Made by a program: the position numbers and the translations under genes. The notes beneath the pieces are model-generated. The model had not been told where the DNA came from. It was given only the letters and a program-made list of their open reading frames with translations, and ran no database searches. This document shows positions 42,036 through 50,756 of a stretch of DNA of 64,000 nt, one piece after another (the stretch's first letter is position 1; each line of letters begins with the position of its first letter). Source of the DNA: Micromonospora nigra (GTDB taxonomy: Bacteria > Actinomycetota > Actinomycetes > Mycobacteriales > Micromonosporaceae); the NCBI RefSeq assembly GCF_900091585.1, contig NZ_FMHT01000003.1, positions 1,426,001 to 1,490,000 of the forward strand, given 5' to 3'.

Positions 42036-43316
42036 TCAGGCGGCTACCGTGGCCAGCGCCGGCTCCACCTCGGTCCACGAGGAACCGCGGTCCGCCGAGC
42101 GGGTCACCGCGTCCAGCACGAGCTGGACCTGCAACGCGTCGGCGAACGAGGGAGTCGGGTCGGCGCCGGTGGCGACCGCCTCGATGAAGTCCCGCATCTG
42201 ATGGGTGAAGGAGTGCTCGTACCCGATGATGTGGCCCGGAGGCCACCAGGCCGACATGTACGGGTGCTCGGCCTCGGTCACCAGGATGCGGCTGAAGCCC
42301 TGCTCGGCGGCGGGTCGCGTCGCGTCGTAGAACTCCAGCTCGTTGAGGCGCTCCAGGTCGAAGACCACCGAGCCGAGCGACCCGTTGATCTCCACCCGGA
42401 GGGCGTTCTTGCGACCCGTCGCGAAACGGCTCGCCTCGTACGTCGCCACGGCGCCGCCGTCGAGCCGGGCCACGAAGACCGCGGCGTCGTCGACGGTGAC
42501 CAGCCCCGTGGCCGGCCGACGGCCATCGGCCGGACCATGACCGTCGACGGAGCCGTGACCGTCGACCGAACCGTGGCCGTCCATCGGTACGGCGCCGTCC
42601 ACGGTGGCGGCCAGTCCGCTCGATCCGGCGGGCAGCGGCCGTTCCCTGACGAAGGTCTCGGTGAGGGCGCTGACCCCGCTGATCTGCTGGCCGGTGACGA
42701 ACTGGGTCAGGTCGATGATGTGCGCGCCGATGTCGCCGAGCGCGCCCGAGCCTGCCCGCTCCCGCTGCAACCGCCACACCAGCGGGAACTGCGGGTCCAC
42801 GATCCAGTCCTGCAGGTAGGTGGCGCGGACGTGCCGGATCACCCCGAGCCGCCCGTCGGCGACGAGTTGCCGCATCAGGGTCACGGCGGGCACCCGGCGG
42901 TAGTTGAAACCGCACATCGACCGCACACCGGCGGCCTGCGCGGTGGCCGCGGCGGCGGCCATCGCCCGTGCCTCGGCGACCGTGTTGGCCAGCGGCTTCT
43001 CGCACAGCACGTGCTTGCCGGCGGCCAGCGCGGCGAGGGCGATCTCGGCGTGGCTGTCCCCCGGCGTGCAGATGTCGACCACGTCGATGTCGTCGCGGGC
43101 GACCAGGCCGCGCCAGTCGGTGGTGTGCGCCTCCCAGCCGAGCCGGTCGGCGGCGTCGGCCACCCGCCCGGCGTCCCGGCCACAGATGAGCGCCATCCGG
43201 GCCCGCGCCGGCAGGTCGTACACGCGGTTCACGGTGCGCCACGCCTGCGAGTGCGCGGCGCCCATGAACGCGTAGCCGACCATGCCGACCCGCAGTTGTC
43301 TGTCTGTCGTGGACAA
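42036..43316 (-). CDS. Gfo/Idh/MocA-family oxidoreductase
   Basis: This 426-residue dehydrogenase starts at TTG 43316, behind GGGGGGAG. The N-terminal half is a Rossmann domain: VGMVGYAFMGAAHSQAW, then DVVDICTPGDSHAEIALAAL and HVLCEKPLANT with the catalytic Lys. The C-terminal half has GALGDIGAHIIDLTQF with Asp and His in the active site. Members oxidise sugars, inositols or glycosides with NAD(P), often giving 3-keto products. An insertion of three DGHG repeats at residues 245-262 is unusual. The gene closes the sugar-uptake operon, 20 bases after the binding-protein gene. Confidence 0.92.
   Translation of the reverse strand: MSTTDRQLRVGMVGYAFMGAAHSQAWRTVNRVYDLPARARMALICGRDAGRVADAADRLGWEAHTTDWRGLVARDDIDVVDICTPGDSHAEIALAALAAGKHVLCEKPLANTVAEARAMAAAAATAQAAGVRSMCGFNYRRVPAVTLMRQLVADGRLGVIRHVRATYLQDWIVDPQFPLVWRLQRERAGSGALGDIGAHIIDLTQFVTGQQISGVSALTETFVRERPLPAGSSGLAATVDGAVPMDGHGSVDGHGSVDGHGPADGRRPATGLVTVDDAAVFVARLDGGAVATYEASRFATGRKNALRVEINGSLGSVVFDLERLNELEFYDATRPAAEQGFSRILVTEAEHPYMSAWWPPGHIIGYEHSFTHQMRDFIEAVATGADPTPSFADALQVQLVLDAVTRSADRGSSWTEVEPALATVAA
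42531..42584 (-). repeat. 18-bp triplicate inside the oxidoreductase gene
   Basis: Three in-frame 18-base units encode MDGHGS, VDGHGS and VDGHGP. They sit in a loop where related proteins have a short connection, and are followed by a degenerate ADG unit. They suggest recent slippage expansion that was tolerated because the reading frame was kept. Confidence 0.8.
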
Positions 43317-43336
43317 GGTGGGTCTCCCCCCGTTCG

Positions 43337-44380
43337 TCAGAACCCGAGCTTGAGGTAGTCGCCCGCGTTCTCCTTGGTGATCGTCTCGGAGGCGAGGATG
43401 ATCTCCTTCGGTACCTGGAGTTCCACCAGGTCGGACATGCCCCGGCCCTGGGCGATGAGCCGGGCCAGGGACACTGCCGAGGACGCCATCGACGGGCTGT
43501 AGGTGACGGTGGCCTTCAGCACGGTGTTGTCGGCCTGGATGTCCTCCATGGCCTTCTTCGAGCCGGCCCCGCCGACCATGAAGAACTCCTTGCGGCCCGT
43601 CTGGTTGACCGCGGCCAGGACGCCGATGCCCTGGTCGTCGTCGTGGTTCCACAACGCGTCCAGCTTCGGCAGCGCCTGGAGCAGCTGCGTCGCCGCCTGC
43701 TGACCGGAGTCGACGGTGAACTCGGCCGGCCGGCGGTTGGCGACCCGCAGGCCGTTGGCCGCCAGGGTGTCGGCGAACCCCTTGGAGCGCTCCTGGGTCA
43801 GCTCCAGCGAGTCGATGCCGGGGATCTCCCCGATCACCGGGTTGCTGACGTTGCGCGCCTTGAGCTGCTCGACGATGTAGGTCGCGGCGGCCACGCCCAT
43901 GCCGTAGTTGTCGCCCTTGATCTGGCACCGGTAGGCCCGCGGGTCGGGGAAGGCGCGGTCCAGGTTGACCACGGGGATGCCGGCGTTCATCGCCTCCAGG
44001 CCGAAGGCGTTGAGTTCCTTGCCGTCGTGCGGCAGCAGCACGATCACGTCGGGCTTCTGCGAGATGAGGGTGGACAGCGCCGCGCGCTGGGCTGCCGCGT
44101 CCGCGCCGGCCTCCACGCTCTTGAACTCCACGTCGGAGTACGCGGCGGCCTGCGCCTTGGCGTTGTTGGTGATGGCGGCGATCCAGCCGTGGTCGGCGGC
44201 CGGGGCGGAGAAGCCGACGACGACCCGCTTGCCGGGCTCGCTGTTGCCGCCCGCCGGGTCGGCCGCCTTCGTCTGCGCCTCGGTGGGTGTGCTCTCGTTG
44301 CTCGTGCAGCCGGCGAGCAGGACGCCGGCGCCGACGGCGGCACCGCCGAAGAGCAGCCGACGGCGACTGTGCTGGGTCAT
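43337..44380 (-). CDS. sugar ABC transporter substrate-binding lipoprotein
   Basis: This 347-residue type I periplasmic-binding protein (ribose/RbsB group) starts at ATG 44380. A twin-Arg-like start (SRRRLLFGG) is followed by a lipobox LLAGC with the modified Cys at residue 25, so it is a membrane-anchored lipoprotein perhaps exported by Tat. The two-lobed fold shows VVVGFSAPAADHGW, DVIVLLPHDGKEL, GIPVVNLDRAF and DALWNHDDDQGIG. It delivers a sugar or cyclitol to the permease encoded upstream. The ligand is unknown. Confidence 0.92.
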   Translation of the reverse strand: MTQHSRRRLLFGGAAVGAGVLLAGCTSNESTPTEAQTKAADPAGGNSEPGKRVVVGFSAPAADHGWIAAITNNAKAQAAAYSDVEFKSVEAGADAAAQRAALSTLISQKPDVIVLLPHDGKELNAFGLEAMNAGIPVVNLDRAFPDPRAYRCQIKGDNYGMGVAAATYIVEQLKARNVSNPVIGEIPGIDSLELTQERSKGFADTLAANGLRVANRRPAEFTVDSGQQAATQLLQALPKLDALWNHDDDQGIGVLAAVNQTGRKEFFMVGGAGSKKAMEDIQADNTVLKATVTYSPSMASSAVSLARLIAQGRGMSDLVELQVPKEIILASETITKENAGDYLKLGF

Positions 44381-44488
44381 GACGACCTCCTGGAGGGGGT
44401 GGTGGTGGGCGGGAGGAAGGGCGTACGGGGTCCGGCCACCGTCGCGTGCTCGGGCGGCCGGGTCGCGTGGATCGCAGGTGGGGACGGG

Positions 44489-45628
44489 TCAGCCGGCGCG
44501 GAGCCGGTTGCGGCTCAGGAACTGGGTGACGCTGCGGAACTGGAACTGCTGGACCAGGACGGCGGCGACGATGATGCCGCCCTTGACCATGTTCTGGGCC
44601 TCGGTGGACAGACCGTTGATGGCGAAGAGGTTGGTGATGGTGGCGAAGATGATCACTCCGAGCAGGGAGCCGATGATGGTGCCCCGCCCGCCGCTGAGCA
44701 GTGTGCCGCCGATGATCGCGGCGGCGATCGCGTCCAGCTCGTAGAGGTTCGCCATGGCCGCCTGGGCCGAGTTGGCCTGGGCGGTGAGCATGACGGCGGC
44801 GATGCCGCAGCACAGCCCGGACAGCGCGTACAGCAGCACGGTGTGCCGCCGGACGTCGATGCCGGCCAGCCGGGCGGCCTCCGGGTTGCCGCCGACGGCG
44901 ACGGTGCGCCGGCCGAAGGTGGTGCGGTTGAGCAGCACCCAGCCGGCCGCCACCACGGCGGCGAGGATGTAGACCAGCACCGGGATGCCGAGCAGGTCGG
45001 TGCTGGCGATACCGTTGATGGTGGCGTTGTCCGACACCTGGGTCTGCTTGTCGGAGATCTCGGCGGCCAGGCCCCGCGCGGCCACCAGCATGGCCAGGGT
45101 GGCGATGAACGGCACCAACCGGCCGTACGAGATGAGCAGCCCGTTGACCACGCCGACCACCACACCGACGGTCAGCGCGGTGAAGACCATGCCGCCCGCG
45201 CCGAAGCTCTGGGTGGCCACCGTGGTGCACCAGACCCCGGCCAGCGCGACGATCGCACCCACCGACAGATCGATGCCCCCGCCGATGATGACGAAGGTCA
45301 TCCCGACGGTGACCACGCCGACCACCGCGGCCAGTTTGAGGATGGTGAGGCTGTTGTCGAGCACCCAGTCCCCGTTGGAGTAGAGGTCGGGTCGGGTGGC
45401 GACGCCGATCACGACCAGCACCACCAGCACCCCGAGCAGGCCGAGGTTGCGTTTCGCGCCCTCGCCGCCGTCGCCGCTCCACCAGGAGATCCGGCCTCCG
45501 GCCGGGCTGGTGCGCACGGCGGTGTGCTCACCGGCCGCCGCGGTCTGCGCGGGGTCCACCGGGGGTGACTGCGCCGGGAGCTCCGCCTCCCTCGTCGACG
45601 CCGTGGCCGCCTTGCCCGTCTCGGTCAT
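44489..45628 (-). CDS. sugar ABC transporter permease (RbsC type)
   Basis: This 379-residue membrane protein has an N-terminal cytoplasmic tail of about 60 residues and then eight to ten helices. The motif GGGIDLSVGAIVALAG and the later GGTLLSGGRGTIIGSLLG are typical of ribose/xylose/inositol permeases. Its ATG overlaps the ATPase stop by 4 bases. As a homodimer it would form the channel of the importer. Confidence 0.93.
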   Translation of the reverse strand: MTETGKAATASTREAELPAQSPPVDPAQTAAAGEHTAVRTSPAGGRISWWSGDGGEGAKRNLGLLGVLVVLVVIGVATRPDLYSNGDWVLDNSLTILKLAAVVGVVTVGMTFVIIGGGIDLSVGAIVALAGVWCTTVATQSFGAGGMVFTALTVGVVVGVVNGLLISYGRLVPFIATLAMLVAARGLAAEISDKQTQVSDNATINGIASTDLLGIPVLVYILAAVVAAGWVLLNRTTFGRRTVAVGGNPEAARLAGIDVRRHTVLLYALSGLCCGIAAVMLTAQANSAQAAMANLYELDAIAAAIIGGTLLSGGRGTIIGSLLGVIIFATITNLFAINGLSTEAQNMVKGGIIVAAVLVQQFQFRSVTQFLSRNRLRAG

Positions 45629-47187
45629 GCGGATGTGCCTTCCATCAGGGACCCCGCCATGACGAGGTCGAGCACGGTGTTCTCGTCGAGTTCGCCGGCC
45701 GCTGCCTCGCGGACGACGCGGCCCTCCCGCATCACGAGCACCCGGTCGGCCAGACCCAGCACCTCGGGCACCTCGCTGGACACCAGCAGCACCCCGACGC
45801 CACGCGCCGCCAGGGCGCGGACCACCTGGTAGAGCTCGGCCCGGGCACCGACGTCGACGCCCCGGGTCGGCTCGTCGAGCAGCAGCAGCCTCGTGTCACC
45901 GAGCAGCCACCGCCCGACGACCACCTTCTGCTGGTTGCCGCCGGACAGGGTGCGTACCGGCCGGCGCACGTCGCGGGGGCGCAGCTCCAGGCTCTCGGCG
46001 ACCCGGTCCGCCTCGGCGCGTTCCCGCCCGACGTCGGTGAAGCCGAGCCGGGCGTACCGGGCGAAGGTGGCCAGGGTGACGTTGCGGTAGATCGGCTCGT
46101 CGAGCAGCAGCGCCTGGCTCTTGCGTTCCTCGGGGGCCAGGCCCATGCCGGCCCTGACCGCAGCCCCGATGCTGCCGGGCCGCAGGGCCCTGCCGCCCAT
46201 CCGCACCGTGCCGGCGTCGGCCCGCCGCGCCCCGTAGATGGTCTCCAGCAGCTCGGACCGGCCCGAGCCGACCAGCCCGGCGATGCCGACGATCTCACCT
46301 GGCCGCACCCGCAGGGACACGTCGGTGAACTCGCCGGATCGGGTCAGCCGGTCGACCCGCAGCAGCTCGCCGCCCTCGGGGGCGTCGGTGGGCCGGTCGG
46401 GGAAGACGTACTCGATGGTCCGGCCGGTCATCCGGGCGACCAGGTCGCCGGTCGGGGTGTCGCGGGCCGGCAGGTTGGCCGCCGTGGTGCGGCCGTCCTT
46501 GAGGACGGTGACCCGGTCGCCGATCTCGCGGATCTCCTCCAGCCGGTGGGAGATGTAGATGACGGCGATGCCCTGGGCGGTCAGCTCGCGGACGATCCGG
46601 AACAGGTTGCCCACCTCGTCGTGGGCCAGCACTGCGCTCGGCTCGTCCATGATGATCAGCCGGGCCTCGTGGGACAGGGCGCGGGCCATGCTGACGATCT
46701 GTTTGCCGGCGGCGGGCAGCGCCCGCACCATCCGCCCGGGTGGGATCTCGGCATGCCCGAGCCGGCCGAGGAGTTCCCGGGTACGCCGGGCCATCCGACC
46801 CCGCTGGACGAAGCCCAGACGCCGCGGTTCGTGGCCGAGGAAGGCGTTCTCCGCGACCGACAGGTCTTCCACGAGGTCGAGTTCCTGGTAGATGGTGGCG
46901 ATGCCGGCGCGCATGGCGGCCTGCGGGTTCGCGAAGGTCACCGGCTCGCCGCGCCACTGCACCTGGCCGGAGTCCGGCCGGTGCACGCCCGCGAGCACCT
47001 TGATCAGGGTCGACTTCCCGGCGCCGTTCTGCCCGAGCAGGCAGTGCACCTCACCGGCCCGGACCTCGAGCTGCACGCCGTCGAGGGCGCGTACGCCGGG
47101 GAAGGTCTTGACCAGGTCGGTCAGGCGCAGCACCACCTCGCCGGTGGGGGCGTCCGTCGGCCGCCGCGTGTCGTCCCGGCTGGTCAC
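45625..47187 (-). CDS. sugar ABC transporter ATPase with two nucleotide-binding domains (RbsA type)
   Basis: This 520-residue protein starts at GTG 47187, overlapping the ROK stop by 4 bases. Domain 1 has Walker A LLGQNGAGKST and Walker B RLIIMDEPSAVL. Its signature region reads ALPAAGKQIV, the degenerate form usual in the first domain of this family. Domain 2 has GIAGLVGSGRSELLE in place of a normal Walker A, a good signature TLSGGNQQKV and Walker B LLLLDEPTRGVD. This asymmetry is normal for RbsA/XylG proteins. It energises the importer encoded by the next two genes. Confidence 0.95.
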   Translation of the reverse strand: MTSRDDTRRPTDAPTGEVVLRLTDLVKTFPGVRALDGVQLEVRAGEVHCLLGQNGAGKSTLIKVLAGVHRPDSGQVQWRGEPVTFANPQAAMRAGIATIYQELDLVEDLSVAENAFLGHEPRRLGFVQRGRMARRTRELLGRLGHAEIPPGRMVRALPAAGKQIVSMARALSHEARLIIMDEPSAVLAHDEVGNLFRIVRELTAQGIAVIYISHRLEEIREIGDRVTVLKDGRTTAANLPARDTPTGDLVARMTGRTIEYVFPDRPTDAPEGGELLRVDRLTRSGEFTDVSLRVRPGEIVGIAGLVGSGRSELLETIYGARRADAGTVRMGGRALRPGSIGAAVRAGMGLAPEERKSQALLLDEPIYRNVTLATFARYARLGFTDVGRERAEADRVAESLELRPRDVRRPVRTLSGGNQQKVVVGRWLLGDTRLLLLDEPTRGVDVGARAELYQVVRALAARGVGVLLVSSEVPEVLGLADRVLVMREGRVVREAAAGELDENTVLDLVMAGSLMEGTSA

Positions 47188-48362
47188 GATGCCTCCGCGA
47201 AGGCCACGTCGCTGGCGAGCACGGCGGCACCGGCGACGCCGGCGCGGGGGCCCAGCTCCGACAGCACGACCGGAAGGTTGCCGGTGGCCAGCGGCAACGA
47301 GCGCCGGTAGACGACGCTGCGGATCTCGGCGAGCAGGATGTGCCCGAGCTGGGCGAGCCCGCCACCGATCACGATCATGGACGGGTTGGTGAAGCTGACG
47401 AGCCCCGCGAGGACACCCCCGACCCGGCGTCCGCCGTCGCGGATGAGCTGGATGCAGGTGACGTCTCCCTCGCCGGCACCGGCGGCGACGTCCAGCGCGG
47501 TGACGGTGCTCCGGGCGGCGAGCCGCTCGGCCAGCGCGGGCGAGCTGCCGCCGCGCGCGGCGGCCGTGGCGTCCTTGGCCAGGGCGGCGCCGCTGAACAG
47601 CGCCTCCAGGCAGCCGATGTTGCCGCAGGAGCAGACCGGCCCGTGCGAGTCGACCTGGATGTGGCCGATGTCCCCGGCGCAGCCGTCGGTGCCCCGGTAG
47701 ACCTCGCCGCTGAGGTAGATCCCGCACCCTATGCCGGTGCCGATCTTGACGAAGAGGAAGTCGTCGATGGAGTGGGCGACGCCGCCGTGCCGCTCGCCGA
47801 TCGCCATGATGTTGACGTCGTTGTCGACCACGGCGGGGCATCCGTGCTCACGGGTGAGCAGTTCGCGCACCGGGAACCGGTCCCAGCCGGGCATGATCGG
47901 CGGCGACACCGGGACGCCGTCGCGGAAGCTGACCGGCCCGGGCACGCCGATGCCGACGGCGGCCAACCGCTCGTACGCCCCGTCGACGCGCGCCTTGTGC
48001 AGCAGGTCGTTGACGCGTTGCAGGATCACCTTCGGGCCGGAGCGGATGTCGGCGGGCTCGGCGTACGCGGCCACCGGTTCGAGCCGGCCGTTGACCACCT
48101 CGACGTCGATGGAGCTGGCACCGAGGTCGACGGCGGCGAAGCGCAGGTGCGGGCTCAGCTCGACCAGGGTGGATCGGCGGCCACCACGGGAGGCGGCCAT
48201 CCCCGCCTCGGCCACGTAGCCGAGCCCGACCAGGCGTTCCAGCTCGGCGAGCAGGCGCGGGCGGGGGATCTGGAGGCGGTCGGCCAGTTCGGCCCGGGAC
48301 ACCGCCCCCTCGTCGCGCAGCAGCCGCAACAGGCGTTGGTGCAGGGGTTCGACGGTCCGCAC
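47184..48362 (-). CDS. ROK-family transcriptional regulator
   Basis: This 392-residue protein starts at GTG 48362 behind GGAGG. An N-terminal winged helix-turn-helix (residues 8-60; AVSRAELADRLQIPRPRLL) precedes a sugar-kinase-fold ROK domain. The ATP-binding-like loop is AAVDLGASSIDVEVV, the sugar-binding region is VDNDVNIMAIGE, and the zinc motif is CSCGNIGCLE. ROK regulators bind a sugar and release DNA. As the first gene of the importer operon it most likely autoregulates it, and may also act at element A of the sugar dehydrogenase operon. Confidence 0.93.
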   Translation of the reverse strand: MRTVEPLHQRLLRLLRDEGAVSRAELADRLQIPRPRLLAELERLVGLGYVAEAGMAASRGGRRSTLVELSPHLRFAAVDLGASSIDVEVVNGRLEPVAAYAEPADIRSGPKVILQRVNDLLHKARVDGAYERLAAVGIGVPGPVSFRDGVPVSPPIMPGWDRFPVRELLTREHGCPAVVDNDVNIMAIGERHGGVAHSIDDFLFVKIGTGIGCGIYLSGEVYRGTDGCAGDIGHIQVDSHGPVCSCGNIGCLEALFSGAALAKDATAAARGGSSPALAERLAARSTVTALDVAAGAGEGDVTCIQLIRDGGRRVGGVLAGLVSFTNPSMIVIGGGLAQLGHILLAEIRSVVYRRSLPLATGNLPVVLSELGPRAGVAGAAVLASDVAFAEAS

Positions 48363-48445
48363 CGGTCCACCTCCGTCGGTGTCGGGTCACGTCGACGTGT
48401 CGTCGACGTGTAGTGCCCGTCACAGTAGGAGGCTTCCGCAGAGCT

Positions 48446-48481
48446 GTCCATACCTTCAGACAACTTGTGCCGAACTTTTGT
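48446..48481 (-). promoter_or_regulatory. two-box element B upstream of the ROK-importer operon
   Basis: The plus strand reads GTCCATACCTTCAGAC, ten bases, then GAACTTTTGT, matching element A at 34289-34324 in both boxes (14 of 16 and 9 of 10) and in spacing. It lies 84-119 bases upstream of the ROK start. In the direction of transcription the second box comes first and TATGGAC could serve as a -10. Confidence 0.55.
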
Positions 48482-48519
48482 CGGACCGAGCAAAAGCCGG
48501 AGTGGCGCTGTGGCCCGCG

Positions 48520-48625
48520 CAGGTGCTCCCCTGAGTGCAGGTGCTCCCCTGAGTGCAGGTGCTCCCACGGGTGCAGGTGCTTCCACGGGGCAGGTGCTTC
48601 CGCGGGTGCAGGTGCTCCCATGGTG
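48520..48625. repeat. 18-bp tandem repeat array, six copies
   Basis: Six head-to-tail copies of a unit like CAGGTGCTCCCCTGAGTG start at 48520, 48538, 48556, 48574, 48591 and 48609; two copies are one base short. The first two are identical and the others differ by two to five bases. The array lies between element B and a strong terminator and is not inside a credible gene. Confidence 0.85.
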
Positions 48626-48656
48626 CGGCAGGACGGGGAGTCCTCGGCCAATGACA

Positions 48657-48691
48657 CCGCCGCCTGCCGCAACTGGTGCGGCAGGCGGCGG
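48657..48691. terminator. perfect 15-bp hairpin between the two repeat arrays
   Basis: A perfect 15-bp inverted repeat (48657-48671 with 48677-48691) and 5-base loop lie downstream of the YihY gene. It separates that minus-strand gene from the promoter of the ROK operon and is the likely YihY terminator. Confidence 0.75.
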
Positions 48692-48803
48692 CGGTCGGGC
48701 TCGGTCAGTGGCGGTCGGGCCCGGTCAGTGGCGGTGGGGACCGGTCAGCGGCGGTCGGGGACGGTCAGCGGCGGTCGGGGCCGGTCAGTGGCGGTCGGGA
48801 GCG
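48690..48803. repeat. 20-bp tandem repeat array overlapping the YihY stop codon
   Basis: Five full copies and one partial copy of a unit like GGCGGTCGGGCCCGGTCAGT follow one another with exact 20-base spacing. The last one and a half copies encode the final PDRH and stop codon of the YihY gene. Because 20 is not a multiple of three, each unit brings a TGA in a different frame. Confidence 0.85.
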
Positions 48804-49873
48804 TTGCGCTTCTTGCGCAGCTTGCGGTCGTCGCGCAACTCGACGTACGGCTCCTCGTCGGTCGGCCGCAACCCGGCCTGGATCGCCCGGCCGCGCTCCA
48901 GTTCCGCGTCGAACTCGGCGCCCAGCAGGATCGCGATGTTGCTCAGCCACAGCCAGACCAAGAAGATGATCACGCCGGCGAGCGCCCCGTACGTCTTGTT
49001 GTACGAGCCGAAGTTGCTGACGTACAGCGCGAACAGGCCGGAGACCACCAGCCAGATCACCACGGCCACCACACCACCCGGGCTGACCCAGCGGAAGCCG
49101 CCGTGCCGCGCGTTCGGCGACGCCCAGTAGAGGATCGCGAACATCAGGCTGACCAGCACGAGCAGGACCGGCCACTTGGCGTAGTCCCACACGGTCACGG
49201 CGGTGGACCCCAGGCCGATCGCGTCCCCCACCTGTTCGGCGAGCCGACCGGTGAAGACCACGATGACGGCGCTGGCCAGCAGCATCACGCCGATCACGGC
49301 GGTCACCCCGACCCGGATGGGCAGCGTCTTCCAGATCGGTCGCCCCTCGGGCACGTCGTAGATGGTGTTGGAGGCGCGCATGAAGGCGCCGACGTACCCG
49401 GACGCGGACCAGAACGCGCCCAGCAGACCGAGGATCGCCGCGACACCGGCCAGCCCGCCGTTCTGCTGGGCCTGCGTGATGGCGCCGTCGATGATCTGCC
49501 GGATGTTCTGCTCCGGCACCGCCTCGTTGACGGTGTTCCTGACCTGATCGGTCGCGTCCGGGCCGAGCAGACCGAGCAGGCTGACCAGCACCAGCAGGCC
49601 CGGGAAGATCGACAGCACGCCGTAGTAGGTCAGGGCCGCCGCCCAGTCGATGAGACTGTCGTCCCGGAACTCGCCGACAGTGCGGCGCAGCGCCCCCTTC
49701 CAACCGGTGCCCGGCAGGTCGGCCGGGCTGTCAGGCCCCTCGTCCGGCCCGACCGGCCCGGTGGCCCGGCTGTCCCGGGCATCGACGGACCGGCCGTCCC
49801 GGACGTCGGTGGAACGCCCGTCGGTGGTCCGGGCGGACCGGGTGTCACGGTCGGAAGACTCGTCGGAGGCCAT
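48785..49873 (-). CDS. YihY/BrkB-family inner membrane protein
   Basis: This 362-residue protein starts at ATG 49873 behind GAGGAGGGG. The first 65 residues are hydrophilic, rich in Asp/Arg with DTRSARTTDGRSTDVRDGRS-like low complexity. Then come about six transmembrane helices with the family motif WAAALTYYGVLSIFPGLLV and later GGFRWVSPGG and TYGALAGVIIFLVWLWLSN. A basic tail ends in KLRKKRNAPDRH. The family was once called ribonuclease BN by mistake; its true role is unknown, perhaps export. The C-terminus lies in the 20-bp repeat array. Confidence 0.9.
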   Translation of the reverse strand: MASDESSDRDTRSARTTDGRSTDVRDGRSVDARDSRATGPVGPDEGPDSPADLPGTGWKGALRRTVGEFRDDSLIDWAAALTYYGVLSIFPGLLVLVSLLGLLGPDATDQVRNTVNEAVPEQNIRQIIDGAITQAQQNGGLAGVAAILGLLGAFWSASGYVGAFMRASNTIYDVPEGRPIWKTLPIRVGVTAVIGVMLLASAVIVVFTGRLAEQVGDAIGLGSTAVTVWDYAKWPVLLVLVSLMFAILYWASPNARHGGFRWVSPGGVVAVVIWLVVSGLFALYVSNFGSYNKTYGALAGVIIFLVWLWLSNIAILLGAEFDAELERGRAIQAGLRPTDEEPYVELRDDRKLRKKRNAPDRH

Positions 49874-49937
49874 CGCCCCTCCTCGTGATCGGGCTGTCGT
49901 CCCGGACCACATGCCCCGCCCGCCCCCGGCGTAACCC

Positions 49938-50747
49938 CTACCGGTAGAGCAACCTGGCCATCCGGCGGGAGGTGACCGCCACTCCACCGACCAGCACCAC
50001 CAGCAGGTACGCCACGTCGAGCAGCCAGGTCGCGTCGGCGGTGTCGAGCGTCACGCCCCGTAACAGGTGTACGGCCCGGTACAGCGGGGTCGCCTCCACC
50101 AGCCAGCGCAGCACCACCGGGTAGGTCTCGGCGGGCACGAACGTGCCGGAGAACAGGAACAGCGTGAACTGGGCCGATCCGACCAGGTCGAAATCCTGCC
50201 AGCCGCGCATGAACGTGGAGACCGCCATGCCCAGCGCGCCGAACGCGAAGCCCACCAGCACCGCCGCCGGCAGGGCGAGCAGCGCCCGCCCGACGTCGGT
50301 CAGACCCATCGCCACCATCACCCCGAGGAACGCGGCCGAGTACGTGGTGCCCCGCAACATCGCCCAGCCCAGCTCGCCGAGCGCGATCTCGACCGGCCGT
50401 ACCGGGGTGGCGATCACGCCGTCGTACAGCCGCATGTACTTGAACTTGCCGAAGAAGTTGAAGGTGGTCTCCGCGAGCGCGCCGGTCATCGCCGACGAGG
50501 CCAGCATGGCCGGGGCGACGAACGCCGCGTAGGACACGACACGTCCGCCGGCCAGCGTGAGATCGCCGACCATCGCGCCCACCCCGACGCCGATCGACAA
50601 CAGGTAGAGCAGCGGCTCCACGAAGCCGGACACGAGCAGCAGCCAGTAGACCGAGTGCAGTGCCGCCACGTTGCGGGCGGTCACCGACGCCGCGCGCCGC
50701 GACGTGTCGGTGAGGCCCACCAACCGGGGCAGGACCAGCGTGACCAT
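49938..50747 (-). CDS. ABC-2 exporter permease 1 (NodJ/DrrB-like)
   Basis: This 269-residue membrane protein has six helices. Conserved elements of ABC-2 permeases are VAPAMLASSAMTGALAETTFNF and LFSGTFVPAETYP, where the last external loop starts. It lies 9 bases after permease 2 and on the same strand as the ATPase. The exporter therefore has two different permeases, as in NodIJ-like or daunorubicin-type systems. Confidence 0.87.
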   Translation of the reverse strand: MVTLVLPRLVGLTDTSRRAASVTARNVAALHSVYWLLLVSGFVEPLLYLLSIGVGVGAMVGDLTLAGGRVVSYAAFVAPAMLASSAMTGALAETTFNFFGKFKYMRLYDGVIATPVRPVEIALGELGWAMLRGTTYSAAFLGVMVAMGLTDVGRALLALPAAVLVGFAFGALGMAVSTFMRGWQDFDLVGSAQFTLFLFSGTFVPAETYPVVLRWLVEATPLYRAVHLLRGVTLDTADATWLLDVAYLLVVLVGGVAVTSRRMARLLYR

Positions 50748-50756
50748 GCCGCCCTC

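Noticed and set aside
42036..45482. A 1148-codon frame joining the oxidoreductase with sequence opposite or out of frame of the transporter genes
   Set aside because: Only its last 426 codons are protein-like; the rest is an out-of-frame shadow of the binding-protein and permease genes. A TTG start at 43316 with a good ribosome binding site explains the real gene.
48520..48803. CRISPR array
   Set aside because: Repeat units are directly adjacent with no unique spacers, and no cas gene is present; these are ordinary tandem repeats.
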